A stretch of DNA of 64,000 bases from Hypoxylon rubiginosum. Lineage: Eukaryota > Ascomycota > Sordariomycetes > Xylariales > Hypoxylaceae. The translations under genes were made by a program, and so were the position numbers. Below, piece after piece: positions 32,716 to 46,600 of the stretch. The notes under the pieces were generated by a model, which was not told the origin of the DNA, made no database searches, and saw only the letters and a list, made by a program, of their open reading frames with translations. The stretch spans positions 186,001 through 250,000 of the forward strand of contig CADCXA010000051.1 of the NCBI GenBank assembly GCA_902806565.1, read 5' to 3'. Positions within the stretch are counted from its first letter, which is position 1. Each line of letters begins with the position of its first letter.

Positions 32716-35314
32716 GATAGCGAATGCAAGGTCTCCGGTGAAGCTCTCCAGTGCTTACACAGACTTCGTCTCAACTACCAAAGTCGGGCGGGTCGGCAAT
32801 GAGACGAAAATTAAAGGGTCTAACAAAAGGCCAGTTAGTACAAAGTACCCGTAGTTTATGTTCGCAAGGGCAGTTTCGAGTATTTGCTGCGAAGGTAATG
32901 AAGGGAAAGACAATGTGACAAATGGAACATATTGCCGGAGAACAATAAGGCCTATGTGTATGGGGGCCAAAGCTTTTCTCATAGATGATATTATTGGGCA
33001 TAAGGTGGGCTGCGCGCATTGCTGCATAGCTACCTGAGTTATACAAGGTACACCTGAGGATGAAATGAAAGAAACAAATGGATCCATTACCTGCCTGGGT
33101 AGTAGTAGATAGGTATGTACTTACAACTAAGAAAGGTGTAGAACTTGGCGGATCTGGAGCAAGACTTGCTGGGTCATGATGCGAGAGGGAAAAGATCAGG
33201 TGAGGATCGGAGGGGCGATGCGTCTAGACGAAAAGACGAAATAACAATGCGGATAAAATACTCGGAAAGCAGAACAATAAGAAATTATTTCTTGAGAAAA
33301 GCTAGCGTCGAACGCCAGGTCTTCCAGTCGTTAATAATAAGGGTGAAGTAGTTCACGGTGAAATAAACACTGGAAAGGCTTGACGAGAAGGTCAGGTCGC
33401 CAGCTTGTATCGAGATTGATTGACGTAGAGAAACCTAGAGGCGGCACACAATTCGCCAGCAATTTGGTTGGAATTGAAGAACACTTGCGCCGGGGGCCTT
33501 GCACGTGGAATGGACCAATCAATCTGACGTGGTGGGTATCGGATATACTATTAATGCGTTTCAGTGCACGTGACTATCAACTAGTCAGCTAGTACGCAGA
33601 TACTTCGGTATAGCTGCCGGGCGCTGTGCCTCGTACCTAGTACCTGGCAGTCGGCAGCTGGCAACCTGACAACCTAACAACCTGGTCTAAACCCCTGCAA
33701 CCATCCAGCTAGGTATTATTACAGCGAAGATGTCTGCTGGTCATGTGTTTAACCGGAAAGGCCGTGCAATACAAATATACGGCAGACAGATCTGATTTGA
33801 TTAACCCTTCGTACGATGGATCTAGAACTGAAACACTTCTTAAGCGACATGCACGAAGAGCATCTACCTGTCTACATACTTATACTTGACATATCCCTCG
33901 AACATCTCACCTCATTCTTAATACGTATACGCTACGTGGTGATATACGTCAGCATTAACCTTTAGACAAGTCTCCGGACAGATAATAGGCAAGGAAAGCC
34001 TTGGTAGCCAAGTGAGTTAGTGGCTAGTGGTTAGTGGTTAGTAGATACACATGTAGGTACATAATGTATCTATGTGGACTGTCTGACTGTTGGACCAATA
34101 TACGCAATATGTACAACACTCAAATCTTCTTGCGACTTGAGGCATATAGACCTGAGAGACACTCTTATATGTATCAGGTTGGTCAAAGGATATGACTGCG
34201 GAAGAGTGCATGGACACCAGTGTTTCGAGCAAACTCGACCGGTTACTCAAGTACATATGTATTTAATACATGTTCTTGAAAGCATGATAGAAACGTAAAT
34301 GCAAGATAATTTTCTTTGCCTTTGACTTTACAGATGTCGATACAGATGTTGATATATCCACGAATAAACGAATAGACGCAAGAATATGCTTATGCTAATG
34401 CTAAATGTTGCTTTAAAAACAGCGTTAATAGTCCATGTGCTATCAAAGTAGCAGCCCTAGGGGCGGGATACGGCATAAGCCAAGACCTAAAAGAACCCAA
34501 AAACAGTCTGATACGGGTGGGGTCCACAGATCCCAAGACGATCCAGATGCACCTAATATCCGTATTAAGTGGGGTAAGATAGGTACAAGATGGAGATTGT
34601 TACAGGCCTCATTACCCTCTTTACGAGCCCCATCTCGCCATATTTTTGCCCATTAACAGCCATTAACAGTCATTGACAGGCCCTGGAAGCCAACGTTACA
34701 GGCAAATCAGGGGATCAATAGGAACGGTAGGGACTTGGCCTTTCCCACTTCTAGCCACTTTCGCACTGACGCGTCGAATCCATTCATGGGAAATTTTAAC
34801 ACCATCGACTCCATCTATTTTTCCCATTCGGATTGGCCCCTGGCAAAGATCCATCCTTCTACACATCTTCTTATGAAAAAAAAGGGTGCAGATGTCCAAT
34901 CCCTAGACATCGAAGAGCCCCCGTAACTATACCCACCCCTAGTCCACTTCTATTTCTACCTCCTAAAGGGGCAGTCTTTCGTATTCACAATTCTGCTTTC
35001 ACCTACCCTTACAATAGGTATATTCCACCTATCCACTTGTCCCTTCGCATTCTTCTTCTCGCGCTCCTTTGATATCTCTTGGCAGAATCAAAAGTTCACA
35101 CCTGCCAACCCGTGTCAGCAACATTGAGCTTTCGGTGATGACTTAATACCCCCCTTTGTTCACTCCTTTTATATCACGACAAGCGAACAAAGTTTAACCC
35201 CTTTGGAGGTCCCCGCCCCTGTTCCGGGCTTCTAGACCTTCGAGCGTCCGTCGGCCTTTCTTCTTACAGCAACTTGCTGACGGTCAAGTATCCCGTCATC
35301 GCGAATTTGACACC
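32716..35314. other. Long divergent intergenic region Pat1 / mannosyltransferase
   Basis: About 2.6 kb between two divergent starts. Only short frames without motifs occur, and no tRNA was found. It probably holds both promoters and a long 5' leader. A C/T-rich stretch lies at 34940-35300 upstream of the mannosyltransferase. Small direct repeats (GTGGTTAGTGGTTAGT type near 34020, AACCTGACAACCTAACAACCT near 33660) are present. Confidence 0.5.
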
Positions 35315-36823
35315 ATGGCCGCCGGCAGTGCGCGCATCGTGAGATACATCCTCTTCGCCTTCTTCGTAAGTACTTCCGCGTCAACTCCCAGTACGTCGAG
35401 TTGGGTCGAGTTGGCAGTTAGTGGGCTAATGCGCGCCGGAACCCGTAGTTTCTCGCAGTCCTCTACTTCGTGTCCAACTCATCCTATGAAAGTGTACAAC
35501 AGCTGAAGCCCTCCTCGTTTGGGGTCGGAAAAGGAGAATCGACATCCACGAAACCAGATGATGTCGGTGGCGTGTCATCCAGCTGGGGAAGCAAGCCGGA
35601 CGAGTCGATCACGAAGGGCACGGCTCCCAAGCCGGCCGCAGGAACTCCTAAGCAATATGAGGACCTCGCCGAAGCGCCGATGGCGTTGACACCGTCGGAT
35701 CAAGGATGGGATGAACTGTTGGGAACCGCCCCTGGCCCTCGAATGAATGCTACCTTCGTCAGTCTTGCCCGCAACAGCGACGTTTGGGAGATTGCCCGCT
35801 CCATTCGTCAGGTCGAGGATCGCTTCAACCGCCGATATAACTACGACTGGGTATTCCTTAACGATAAACCATTCGATGCTACCTTCAAGAAGGTTACCAG
35901 CTCTTTGGTTTCCGGCAAGACGCACTACGGCGAGATTCCCCACGAGCACTGGTCTTTCCCGGACCATATCGACCAAGACAAGGCGCGCAAGGTGCGAGAG
36001 GATATGGCGCAGCGCAAGATTATCTACGGCGATTCCATCAGTTACCGCCACATGTGCCGCTTCGAGTCTGGTTTCTTCTTCCGTCAGCCTCTCATGCTGA
36101 ACTACGAATGGTACTGGCGAGTCGAGCCCAGCATCGAGCTTTTCTGCGACGTCCACTACGACCCCTTCCGCTTCATGGCCGAGAACAAGAAGAAGTACAG
36201 CTTCGTACTTAGTCTGTACGAATACGTCGAGACCATCCCTACCCTCTGGGATAGCGTAAAGAAATTCATGAAGAACTACCCCGAGCACATTGTTGAGGGT
36301 AACTCGATGGGTTTCTTGAGTGATGACGGTGGTGAGAATTACAACCACTGTCATTTCGTAAGTTATATATTGATAAAGATCAAATTAACTCTGCTAATTT
36401 TATCCGTAGTGGTCTAACTTTGAAGTTGGCAACCTTGAATGGCTCCGATCTAAAGCCTATGTCGACTTCTTCGAGTCCCTCGATCTGGATGGTGGTTTCT
36501 TCTACGAGCGCTGGGGAGACGCGCCTGTTCATTCTATTGCGGCCGGTCTTTTATTGAAGAAGGAAGAACTTCACTTCTTCAACGACATTGCGTACTACCA
36601 CGTTCCTTTTACTCACTGCCCCACCGGTGAGAAGACACGATTGGACCTTCGCTGTCACTGCAACCCTAAGGATAACTTTGATTGGAAAGGCTATTCGTGT
36701 ACGTTTTTCTCTAGCCTTCCTATTCTACTGTCTTTGTACTGACCATCTGCTGCAGGCACTTCAAGATTTTTCGATGTCAATGGGTACGAGAAGCCGGAGG
36801 GTTACGAGAACCAACAGGATTAG
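35315..36823 (+). CDS. KRE2/MNT1-like: GT15 alpha-1,2-mannosyltransferase (KRE2/MNT1 family)
   Basis: Spliced model: exons 35315-35365, 35449-36357, 36410-36698 and 36756-36823, giving 438 residues. The enzyme transfers mannose from GDP-mannose in alpha-1,2 linkage to N- and O-glycans of secretory proteins in the Golgi. It is a type II membrane protein: a short cytosolic start, then an anchor [17 protein letters not shown] completed by splicing intron 1, then a Ser/Pro/Lys-rich stem to about residue 100. The catalytic domain begins near [20 protein letters not shown] and carries the family blocks [48 protein letters not shown] and [13 protein letters not shown] (the Glu here corresponds to the proposed nucleophile). 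It ends with the cysteine-bearing [10 protein letters not shown] and YSCTSRFF segments. All expected regions are present; it looks functional. Confidence 0.93.
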
Positions 36824-37196
36824 AGAAAATAACATCTCCGTATTAGGAAGATGATTGTAAAGTATCTGATGCAAAAAAATCATTCCTTAATGACGGTCTA
36901 TCAAAAACGCATTGCCAACGGCTCAAACAGGGGTATTGACCGGGGCAAAGGGGGGATGGCGTCTATGGATTCATCAATTATGATGATATCGGTTTCTTCG
37001 TTTGTAGATACAAGTTATGGTGTCGCCATCTGAAATGGAAATGCCAGATTTATGTTACGTTATATCACGCCTCGTAATAGTACAGTATCATCCGTGTCTG
37101 GTGTTTCCGAGCCGTATAAACACTCCGATTTCTTATGGCCAAGCTCAACCAAGCTCCATACACCGCAATGTGGTATTAATTCTTTCGTTTTTTGCT
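36824..37196. other. Spacer between convergent GT15 and uS12m genes
   Basis: No gene recognised in the 373 bases between the two stop codons. Confidence 0.5.
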
Positions 37197-37875
37197 CTAC
37201 GCGCCGACTGATGCCTTCTTCGGTTTCTTTGTTCCGTATTTACTTCGACTCGACATGCGGTTAGAGACACCAGCCTAAACGGAAAACAGCCCATTAGCAG
37301 ATTCTCCTTTGAACATTCCCCTTCCATTCTCTCGCTAGCAAAGGATCGGCTTACCAAGTCCAAAGCTCCTCTAACTAGGTGATACCGCACACCGGGGCAG
37401 TCCTGACTTCGGCCGCCGCGGACGAGAACGACGGAGTGCTGCTGGATGTTGTGGCCCTCGCCGGGGATGTAGGCGGTGATCATGCGGCCGCTGGACAGGC
37501 GCACACGGGCCGTCTTCCGCTCGCCCGAGTTGGGCTTCTTGGGGCGCGTGATGCCGACCTTGAGGCACACGCCCTTCTGCTGCGGGCATTCCGTGTCGGA
37601 AAGGGCCGGGGAGACAGCGTGGCGCGCGCGCTGGGGCTTACGGCATCCCTAACCTCCAGTGTCAATATTCTAGCAGCTACGCAAGCTCGCATTGTTTGTC
37701 CTCCAGGGGAGACGAGGTTATGTTATGGGGAGAGACGAACTCGTAGGACTTGGTTCAGGGTCGCGTTCGGCGATGGCGTCGTCGAGAAGGATCGGAAGGG
37801 TATTTTAGGGAGAGCTGTGGGTATTGCTGGCCTCGCCAGAGACGGCCACAGGCATCTTAATATCGGCGCGACCAT
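37197..37875 (-). CDS. MRPS12: Mitochondrial small-subunit ribosomal protein uS12m
   Basis: Minus-strand exons 37875-37741, 37648-37355 and 37274-37197 (introns of 92 and 80 bp), giving 168 residues. uS12 sits at the decoding centre and guards accuracy. The N-terminal 30 or so residues ([19 protein letters not shown], then [10 protein letters not shown]) look like a mitochondrial import peptide. The mature part starts [18 protein letters not shown] and shows the hallmark blocks [60 protein letters not shown] and the final [12 protein letters not shown]. Intron 1 has a less usual GTTCGT donor but is needed to join the import peptide to the conserved start. The gene is divergent from the acyl-CoA dehydrogenase, sharing a 610-bp promoter region; both are mitochondrial proteins. 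Confidence 0.92.
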
Positions 37876-38485
37876 GTCGATCTGAGCTTGGTCGTAGTAG
37901 TTAGGAAGACCAGCTCTTCAATCTGATATAGGGACTCTCCGCAATGGACTATCGCCAAGCGATTCTCAATTGACGAGATTCGAATTGGAAAAATCGATGT
38001 CAGGTGACATCGGACCGGCCATTAGACTCCGCTTTCCGATCTTGAGTACCTAGGTACCCACGTACCTCGAATTCTCGCCTCTCACATGTCATATGTCACA
38101 TGCCAGCATGCCTAACGATAAACGGGAGCACCCAAGCGACCGGTTGCTGCCAACCTCTGATTCGTCCCCGGACGCCCCAGACTCCCTTTCCAACTGATCG
38201 ACGTCAGCGCGATTCCCCGATTCCCCAATTTCCCACGGTCCGTAGGCCATGTGCATGGCTATCCTCGGCAGAACACAGAACACCCACCCGGCGGTCACGG
38301 CCTACCAAATCCAAATCCGGGGAATGTTAGAAGCCAGGACATGACCTGTCTATTCTCTCCTGTAAAAATATCTTGCTTATTCTCAATTTGAAGCTATTCT
38401 ACTATCCTTATTTGACTCTCCCTTCTGTGCTTTGTTCTTGTAAGCATTGAGAACTACCAACTTCACAATTACTCTTCGCAACACC
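37876..38485. promoter_or_regulatory. Divergent promoter region, uS12m / acyl-CoA dehydrogenase
   Basis: 610 bases between two divergent starts, with no gene. It contains an exact TACCTAGGTA palindrome (38047-38056), the direct repeat TCACATG/TCATATG near 38083-38102, and a C/T-rich leader before 38486. Shared control is inferred only. Confidence 0.4.
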
Positions 38486-39940
38486 ATGTCATCAATCGCG
38501 AGGTTTCTTCGGCCGGCAGCACGGCGGGGTGCTGGTGTAGCTCCCAGAGTCTCGCTATCGCCACGATGTTGTAGGATACCACAAAAACTCAATGCCCAGC
38601 AGTAAGTCTTTCTAGCCCAAAATAGCCGTAGCAATGGCCTGTATTAATGCCTCCCGTTTACAGACTAAGACCCTTATCTGCTACGGCACGCCGAATGACC
38701 GATATTACGGACATCCCACCCACGCCCATAACACACTTCTCGGAGACCGAGGCCGCCATGCAGGAGACTGTTTCCAAGTTCGCCAACGATGTAATATTGC
38801 CCAAGGTCCGCGATATGGACGAGGCGGAGAGCATGGACCCGGAACTAGTCGAGCAGCTCTTTGAGCAAGGGCTGATGGGCATTGAGATTCCAGAGGAATA
38901 CGGCGGTGCTGGCATGAACTTCACCGCCGCCATCGTTGGTATCGAGGAGTTGGCACGTGTTGATCCCAGTGTAAGCGTCATGGTTGACGTCCACAACACG
39001 CTGGTCAACACCGCCATCCTCAAGTGGGGTAGCAACGATATTAAGAAGCGCTTCCTCCCAGCCCTGGCTACTAACACCGTAGGCAGCTTCTGCCTTAGCG
39101 AACCCGTCTCGGGGTCCGACGCTTTTGCCCTCGCGACCAAGGCGACGGAGACTGCCGACGGGTACCGCATATCCGGCAGCAAGATGTGGATCACAAACTC
39201 GATGGAGGCCAACTTCTTCATCGTGTTCGCAAATATCGACCCCAGCAAGGGACACCGAGGCATCACTGCCTTTATCGTCGAGAAGGATACCAAGGGCTTC
39301 TCGATCGCCAAGAAGGAGAAGAAGCTTGGTATCCGGGCCAGCAGCACGTGCGCCATCAACTTTGACGACGTCGAGATCCCCAAGGAGAACCTGCTGGGCA
39401 ACATAGGCGAGGGCTACAAGTACGCCATCGGCCTGCTGAACGAGGGCCGCATCGGCATCGCCGCCCAGATGACGGGGCTGGCCCTCGGCGCCTGGGAGAA
39501 CGCGGTCAAGTACGTGTGGAACGACCGCAAGCAGTTCGGCAAGCTCGTCGGCGAGTTCCAGGGCATGCAGCACCAGATCGCGCAGTCGTACACCGAGATC
39601 GCCGCCGCCCGCGCGCTCGTGTACAACGCCGCCCGCAAGAAGGAGGCGGGCGAGGACTTCGTCCGGGACGCGGCCATGGCCAAGCTGTACGCCTCGCAGG
39701 TGGCCGGCCGCGTCAGCGGGCTCGCCATCGAGTGGATGGGCGGCATGGGCTTCGTCCGCGAGGGCCTCGCCGAGAAGTACTGGCGAGACAGCAAGATCGG
39801 CGCTATCTATGAGGGCACTAGCAATATTCAGTAAGTTATTAATCCACTCAGAGTTGCTAGCTGTTGAAGATGAGTCGCTAACTTGGGGTAACAGACTAAA
39901 CACGATCGCCAAGTTACTGCAGAAAGATTATACGACGTAA
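38486..39940 (+). CDS. ACADSB-like: Short/branched-chain acyl-CoA dehydrogenase, mitochondrial
   Basis: Spliced model: exons 38486-38601, 38664-39830 and 39895-39940, giving 442 residues. This FAD flavoenzyme introduces the alpha-beta double bond in short or 2-methyl-branched acyl-CoAs in isoleucine breakdown or fatty-acid oxidation. The N-terminus is an Arg-rich import peptide (MSSIARFLRPAARRGAG, then RPLSATARRM after the splice). Family blocks: LMGIEIPEEYGGAGM, FCLSEPVSGSDAFAL (FAD-binding), WITNSMEANFFIVF, KKLGIRASSTC, RIGIAAQMTGLALGA, QFGKLVGEFQGMQHQ and IEWMGGMGFVREG. The catalytic Glu is in IGAIYEGTSNIQ, with intron 2 splitting the last Gln codon; the protein ends LLQKDYTT. It appears intact and is the last gene before the A/T block, about 730 bp away. 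Confidence 0.93.
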
Positions 39941-40673
39941 AAATGCGGCGCAACTGACGGTAACTAACGACAACGATTCGTATTCCGGATATAAAACGCA
40001 CGTATGGTTATCGGTGCTTAAAGACTGGTATTGTTTATACCCCTGTGTAGCCCACGTTGAGACGTTCTCGATGTGGAGTTAGGCGGTATATTGTGATGTG
40101 ACATGAGAAGAGATGTGTTCTTCAAGCCATAGATGGGTATATGTAGTATATAGGATCAATCTGAACGAATGGCCTGCTCATATATGGCATGTGATGCTTA
40201 TTACGCTGTGCTCCGTTCACATGGACTCAGATCTGAAGACTAGGCTGAGACATGCAGCGTTAAGTCTATGAAGAGAGGCGTAGAAGGCCCGAAGAAGGAA
40301 AGAGACTTTTCTCGATCGATATGAGGCAAGGCATCTTGTGATAACCACTTTGAAGCAGCGTCAGTAGCAGAAGGATACCTCTGAAAAAACAAATTACGCT
40401 TCCGCTCTTAAGACACAGCTCTAAATACAATTCCTAAAGATCCAGTATTTATAGGACTCGCTTCTGTTTACACAGCTAATAAGTAACTGCAAGATATAGC
40501 TGGAAATGCATTGTCTCAGCACTCCTTGGATACAGTAAGCCCTACTTAGGTTGGTAGAATAAAATGTGTGCAGCTTATGGGAACACAGAGCCTAGCTGCG
40601 ATCATGCGCTGGTAGTTATTACACTTTAGGGGCATGGACCTTCGTTAGTAAAAAGAATGATTAGAGAATATCA
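39941..40673. other. Intergenic transition to the A/T block
   Basis: Normal base composition and no gene. It ends abruptly near 40,670 where the A/T-rich block begins. Confidence 0.55.
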
Positions 40674-43600
40674 ACTTTTTTTTATTAACTTCTTTTTATT
40701 TTATTAATACTGTTATAATTTCACCAGCTAATTAAATACTTAAAATCGCCCCGTATTTTTCGATATTTTCCTTTATAATTTTATTATAATAAGATTTATA
40801 AAAATATAAGTAATATTAAAAAATTATATAAAATAAGTTTTATTAAATTATATAAATTATTAATTTTTTTAAATAATAATAAAAAAAATTAAATAAATTT
40901 ATAAAAAAATTTTTATTTATATATTTAAATATAACTAATTAATTAAAACTTAAATTAATTAATATAAAATATTAATTTAAGCGATATATAATAACTTTTA
41001 TTTATATAAACTTAATAATATTATAATTTAATTTTACTTTATTTTTTTAATTTTTAATATATATATATTATAAAAAATATATATTTTATAATATTTTTAT
41101 TATTTATATAAATATTAATTAAATATATTAATATATTTATAATTAATATATTATTAATAAGTTTTTTATAATTAATATTTATAATATTTTAATAAATTAA
41201 TTAAATATTTATAATTTTTATAATTTAAAAAATATAAAAACTAATTAACTTTATTTTATATTTTATATATAAATTATATATAATATTAAAAATAATTATA
41301 ATATTATTTTATATTTTTTTAAAAAACTATGTTATTTTAAATTTTTTTACTTTATATTTTTTTATATATTATTTTATTATTATATAATTTTAAAAAAACC
41401 TTTTTCTTTTTTTTTAATAATATTTTATAAATATTATTATAACTTTTAAATTATTTATATTATATAATATAGATTTTATTATTAATTTTTTATAAATATA
41501 AAAACTTTTTATTAAAATTATTTTTATAATTTAAATAAAATATATTATATATAATATAATAAAAATATTTAAAACTTTAAAAAACATTATTTATATTAAT
41601 TACTTTAAATTATAAAAACTTAATTATTTATTAAAAATTATTTTTATTTAAAATTTAATGTTAATTTTATTTTTATTTTTTATTTAATTTATATTTATTA
41701 ATATATTATAATAATATTTAATAAAATATTAATAATATAACTACTTATTATAATATTAAAAATCCTAATTATATTATAAAAAAATAAAGCCGCTAAAAAA
41801 GAAATAATATATTTTATTAATTAAAATTAAGTAGCTTTTAAATTATAAAAAAATATATATTTTAAAAAATTTTTATTTTTATTTATTTATAAATTTATAA
41901 TTATTAAAAAGTTTTATAATTATATTTTTTTAGTTTTTTATTTTAAGTAGTTTATAATAAATAAATTATTTTAAATTATATATTAAATATATTAAAAAAA
42001 AAAAAAAAAAAAAAAGCACCTAAGTTAAAAATATATAAAAAATTAATAAAATAAATTTTATTTTTTAAATAAAACTTATTAATAAACCTTATTATTAAGT
42101 ATTTTTTACTTATATAAAAAATTAATTATTAAAACTATTTTTTTTATATAAAAAATAATTAAAACTAAATAATAAATATAAAAAATATTATATTTATTTT
42201 TATAATATTTATAAATTATAATAAATTTAAAATATAATAAAAACTATATTTATAATATAAATCTTTTTTATTAGTTTTTATTTTTTTTTTATATATACTT
42301 TTTTATTATTTATTATTTTTATTTAAAAAATAAAATAAACTTAAATTTTATTTTTATTTATTTTATTATATATTATAATCTTTTATTTAAATTATAAATA
42401 AAAAAATTAAATTTAAATAATTAATAAAAAATTAAAAATTTTTATTAATATTTAAAATTTAATTAAATAATTAAAAGATATTAAAAATAATACTATTTAT
42501 TATATTAATTAAAATACTTAAATTTTATATATAACTTTTTTTAATCTTTTTTAAAAAAACCCTTAAATTTTAAGGTAAACTAATTTTAATTTAACCTTTA
42601 AAAAAATTATAAAAAAATAATTTTATATAATATTAATAAAAATAAAATAAATTAACCAATTAAAAATATAGTTATTTATTTAAAAAACCTAATAAGTAAT
42701 AAAAAATTATTTATATAAATAATAAATACTTATAAACATTAAAAAATAATAACCTAGTTAAATAAATATATTTAATAAAAAAAAATAATTATTAAAACTT
42801 AACTTATAATTAAAACTTTTTTTTTAATTACTATTAAAAAATTATATTATAATTAATATTTATATATATATTAATATTATATATAATTTAAATTTATAAC
42901 TTTATTATATAAATTTATATATTTATATTATAAATTTAATTCTTATATAAATAAATTACTTATAATAATATTATTTTTTTATAATTTATTAATAATTCTT
43001 AAAAATTATTATTATTTAAATTTAAATAATTATATTAATTTATAAATTATCTTATAATTATAAAAATTAATAATTTAAATTTATATAAAAATTAATTTTA
43101 TAATTTTCTTTTTAATTTAAATAATAAATAAATATATATATATAAAAAATTATAATACACCTAAAAACAAATAAAAAATTAATAAAAATAAAAAATTATT
43201 TATAATAAAAAAATAAAAATAAAAATAACTTATAATAAACTTACTATTAAAAATAAATAATATTTATATATAATTTATTTTTTAAATTTAAAAAAATAAT
43301 TAATATTAACTTATATTTAATAAAAAAGTTATAACTTTAATTAATACTTTTTTTTTATTAATAATAAAAAATATAATTTATTAAAATTTATTATTTAAAA
43401 TAATTATATATATATAACTATAAAATCTACTTTTTTAAAAATTTCTTATTTTAATATAAAACTTAAAAAAACTTTTAATAATATTTAACTTTATATTTTA
43501 AATTTTATAATAATAAAAATTAATATAAATATATATTTTATTTTATTAAAAAATTTATTAAAAATTATTAATATATTTTATTTTAACTTATAAATCTTAT

Positions 43601-46600
43601 TAAAAAAAAAAGTAATAATTTTTTATTTAACTTATTAAAATAAATATCTTATATAAAAAAAAAAAATATTAATATAACCTTTAATAGTTATATTATAATA
43701 AAAATATTTATATTTATTAAATAAATAAACGAATTTAAATTAAATATAAATATTTTTATAATATATTTTATTTTATTTATTATTTTAAACACTTAGTAAT
43801 TATTTTTTATTAATATAACTAATATATCTTTTATAAAAAATAAATAAGTTAATATTTTTAAATCTAATTTATTTATTATTTAAAACACCTTAATAAATAT
43901 ATTTATTTTATTTCTTTATATATATTTAAAAATATGTTTAAATAAAAATATAAACATTTTTTAGTTACGTTTTTTTATAAATATAAAATAAACTTAAAAA
44001 TTTATTATATATTATATAAAATTTAATAATATAATAATTTTATATTTATAATTTAAAAATATACTTTTAAGTTATATTAACTTTATATTTAATATATTTA
44101 TATTTTTTATAATCTATTAATTATAATATAAACAATTTAATAAACTAATAAACTAAATATTTAATATTTATATTTATTAATTAAAAAATATAATATTTAT
44201 AAATTACTTTTAAAGTTAATAACTATAAATATAAGATATATTTTTCTTTTTTATATTTATTTTAAATATACGTTTTATATTATTATAAATATATTTATTT
44301 ATAGGTTTTAAAAAATATAATAAAAATAATTTTTATATTAATTTAAACTAATAAAAATCCTTATAAAAAACAATAATAAATATACTTTTAAAATATTTTT
44401 TATATTAATTTTATACCTTTTAAAATTACTTATAAATCTTATTAAAATTTATTTCGCTTATTATATTATACTTATTTATAATTAAAATATTTATTTATTT
44501 TTAAGTAGTTTTTTTTTTAAAAAAGATTTTTTAAAACCTATTATTAAATAAACTTACTATAAAATAAATAATTATCCTATTTATATATATTTTTATAAAC
44601 CTTAATATAATTATAAGTTTAATTTATTTATAAATATTTTTATTTTTAAAAACTTTAATTAAAATTTTAATTATAATATTTTTTTTAATTTTATTTTTTT
44701 TATTAAAATAAAATAATAATTAATAATTATTAAAGTTTAATAAATTTTTTATATTATTAAATAATTTTATTAACCGTTATATTTTTACCTTATTTAAATA
44801 TTAAAAAATAATATATAAAACTATTAATTATTTATAATTTAAACTATTTTATTCCGTTAAAATATTAATAATATTTACTTAAAAATAATTATAATAATAT
44901 TTAATTATAATTATTATTAAATATGTTTATTTTTTATATTAATTAAATTATATTATAAATTATAATATAAAATCCTTATTTAAATTTATAAAATCCTTAT
45001 TTTTAAATTTATAAAACATTAAATTTATTTATAAATTAATATTTATATTTATATTTAATATTAATATAAAAACATCTTATTATTATTTATTATTTAGTTT
45101 TTTAATTATATCTATAAATATTTTTTAATTTAATAATAAAACTTTTATTTTTTATTTTTATATTTAAATTATAATAACTTATTTAATATATGTGTTATTT
45201 TTTAATAAATTACTAATTTTAATATTAATATTATTAATTATTATATAATAATATTATAGTTTTTTTTTAATAAAAAATCTAATAGTTTATAATAGTTTTT
45301 TATATAAAACTTTTATTATAATTATAAAATAAACAGTTTAAATATAAATATACTTTTATATTATATTTATTTTATAATATTTTATATATTTTTAAAAAAA
45401 GTAAATAATTATTAAAACTTTTTTATATTATTAGTTAGTTTATTATTTATATTATTTTTTTTCTTAATATTATAGTTTTTATTATTTTATAAATATTTTA
45501 TATTTACTTTATTATTTTAATTTATATAAATATTTTATATTTTTATATTTTATATAATATCTTTTTTAAATTTTTTTATAAAATTAAAATTATTATTAAT
45601 AAATTATAAATAATAATTTAGATTTTTTTTATAAACTTTCTAAATCTTTAAAAACATTTTAAAATTTTTATTAAGAAAATCTTTTTATAAAATAAAAAAG
45701 CTAAAATAAAATACGGTATTTTAATTATATATAAAATCTTTTTTAAAATTTAAAAAAAACTTTTTTATTAAAAAAAAAATTTAAATCTTATTTTTAGTTA
45801 TTATTTTTTAATAAAACCTAATAATAATTAACTTACTAATAAATTTAATATAATTAATTATTTATTTTTTTACTTAACTTATTTTATAATATATTTATAT
45901 ATAAAGTTTAATAATTATATTAATAAAAAAAATATAATTATATAAATATAAATAATAAAATATAAAATTATAATATTAATATACTTTAAAAATATTTAGT
46001 TTAACATTTATAACCTTATTTAAAAAAATAAATAGTTTTATAATTAATATATTATTTTTATTATTAATAACTAAAACTAGTTTTTATAAATATTTTTATT
46101 AATTTTATATTATTTAATATAAAGATTTATAATATATTTAATATTATTAAAACTTAAAATAATAAAATATATTATAACTTAAAATATAATTATATATATT
46201 AATAAAAAAAAAACTTTTTTTCTAAAAAAACCTTATTAAAAATTTAAATTATTAGATTTTATATTACCTTATTCTGGTTTTTATTATTAATAAAATTTAA
46301 CGATTTTATTAAAATATTAAAATAAATAACTAAAAAAATTAATCTTTAATATATAAATACTTTTAACTTAATAATATAATTTATAATATAATAAAATAAA
46401 ATAAAAATTTATATTTTTATAAAAATTATAATAAAATTATAATTATAATATAAAATAATTATTATAACCTTATTTTATTATATATAATATAAAAAATAAT
46501 ATTAAATTTATAATATATTATTATTATTAATATATATTTATTTAATTAATAATTAAAATTATTTAAAATAATATTATTTTATTATATAATAACCTTTTCT

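Noticed and set aside
35575..36354. 259-codon minus-strand open frame
   Set aside because: Antisense shadow of the GT15 mannosyltransferase.
37379..37885. 168-codon plus-strand open frame
   Set aside because: It is the antisense shadow of the uS12m gene.
38845..39912. 355-codon minus-strand open frame
   Set aside because: Antisense shadow of the acyl-CoA dehydrogenase caused by its GC-rich codon use.
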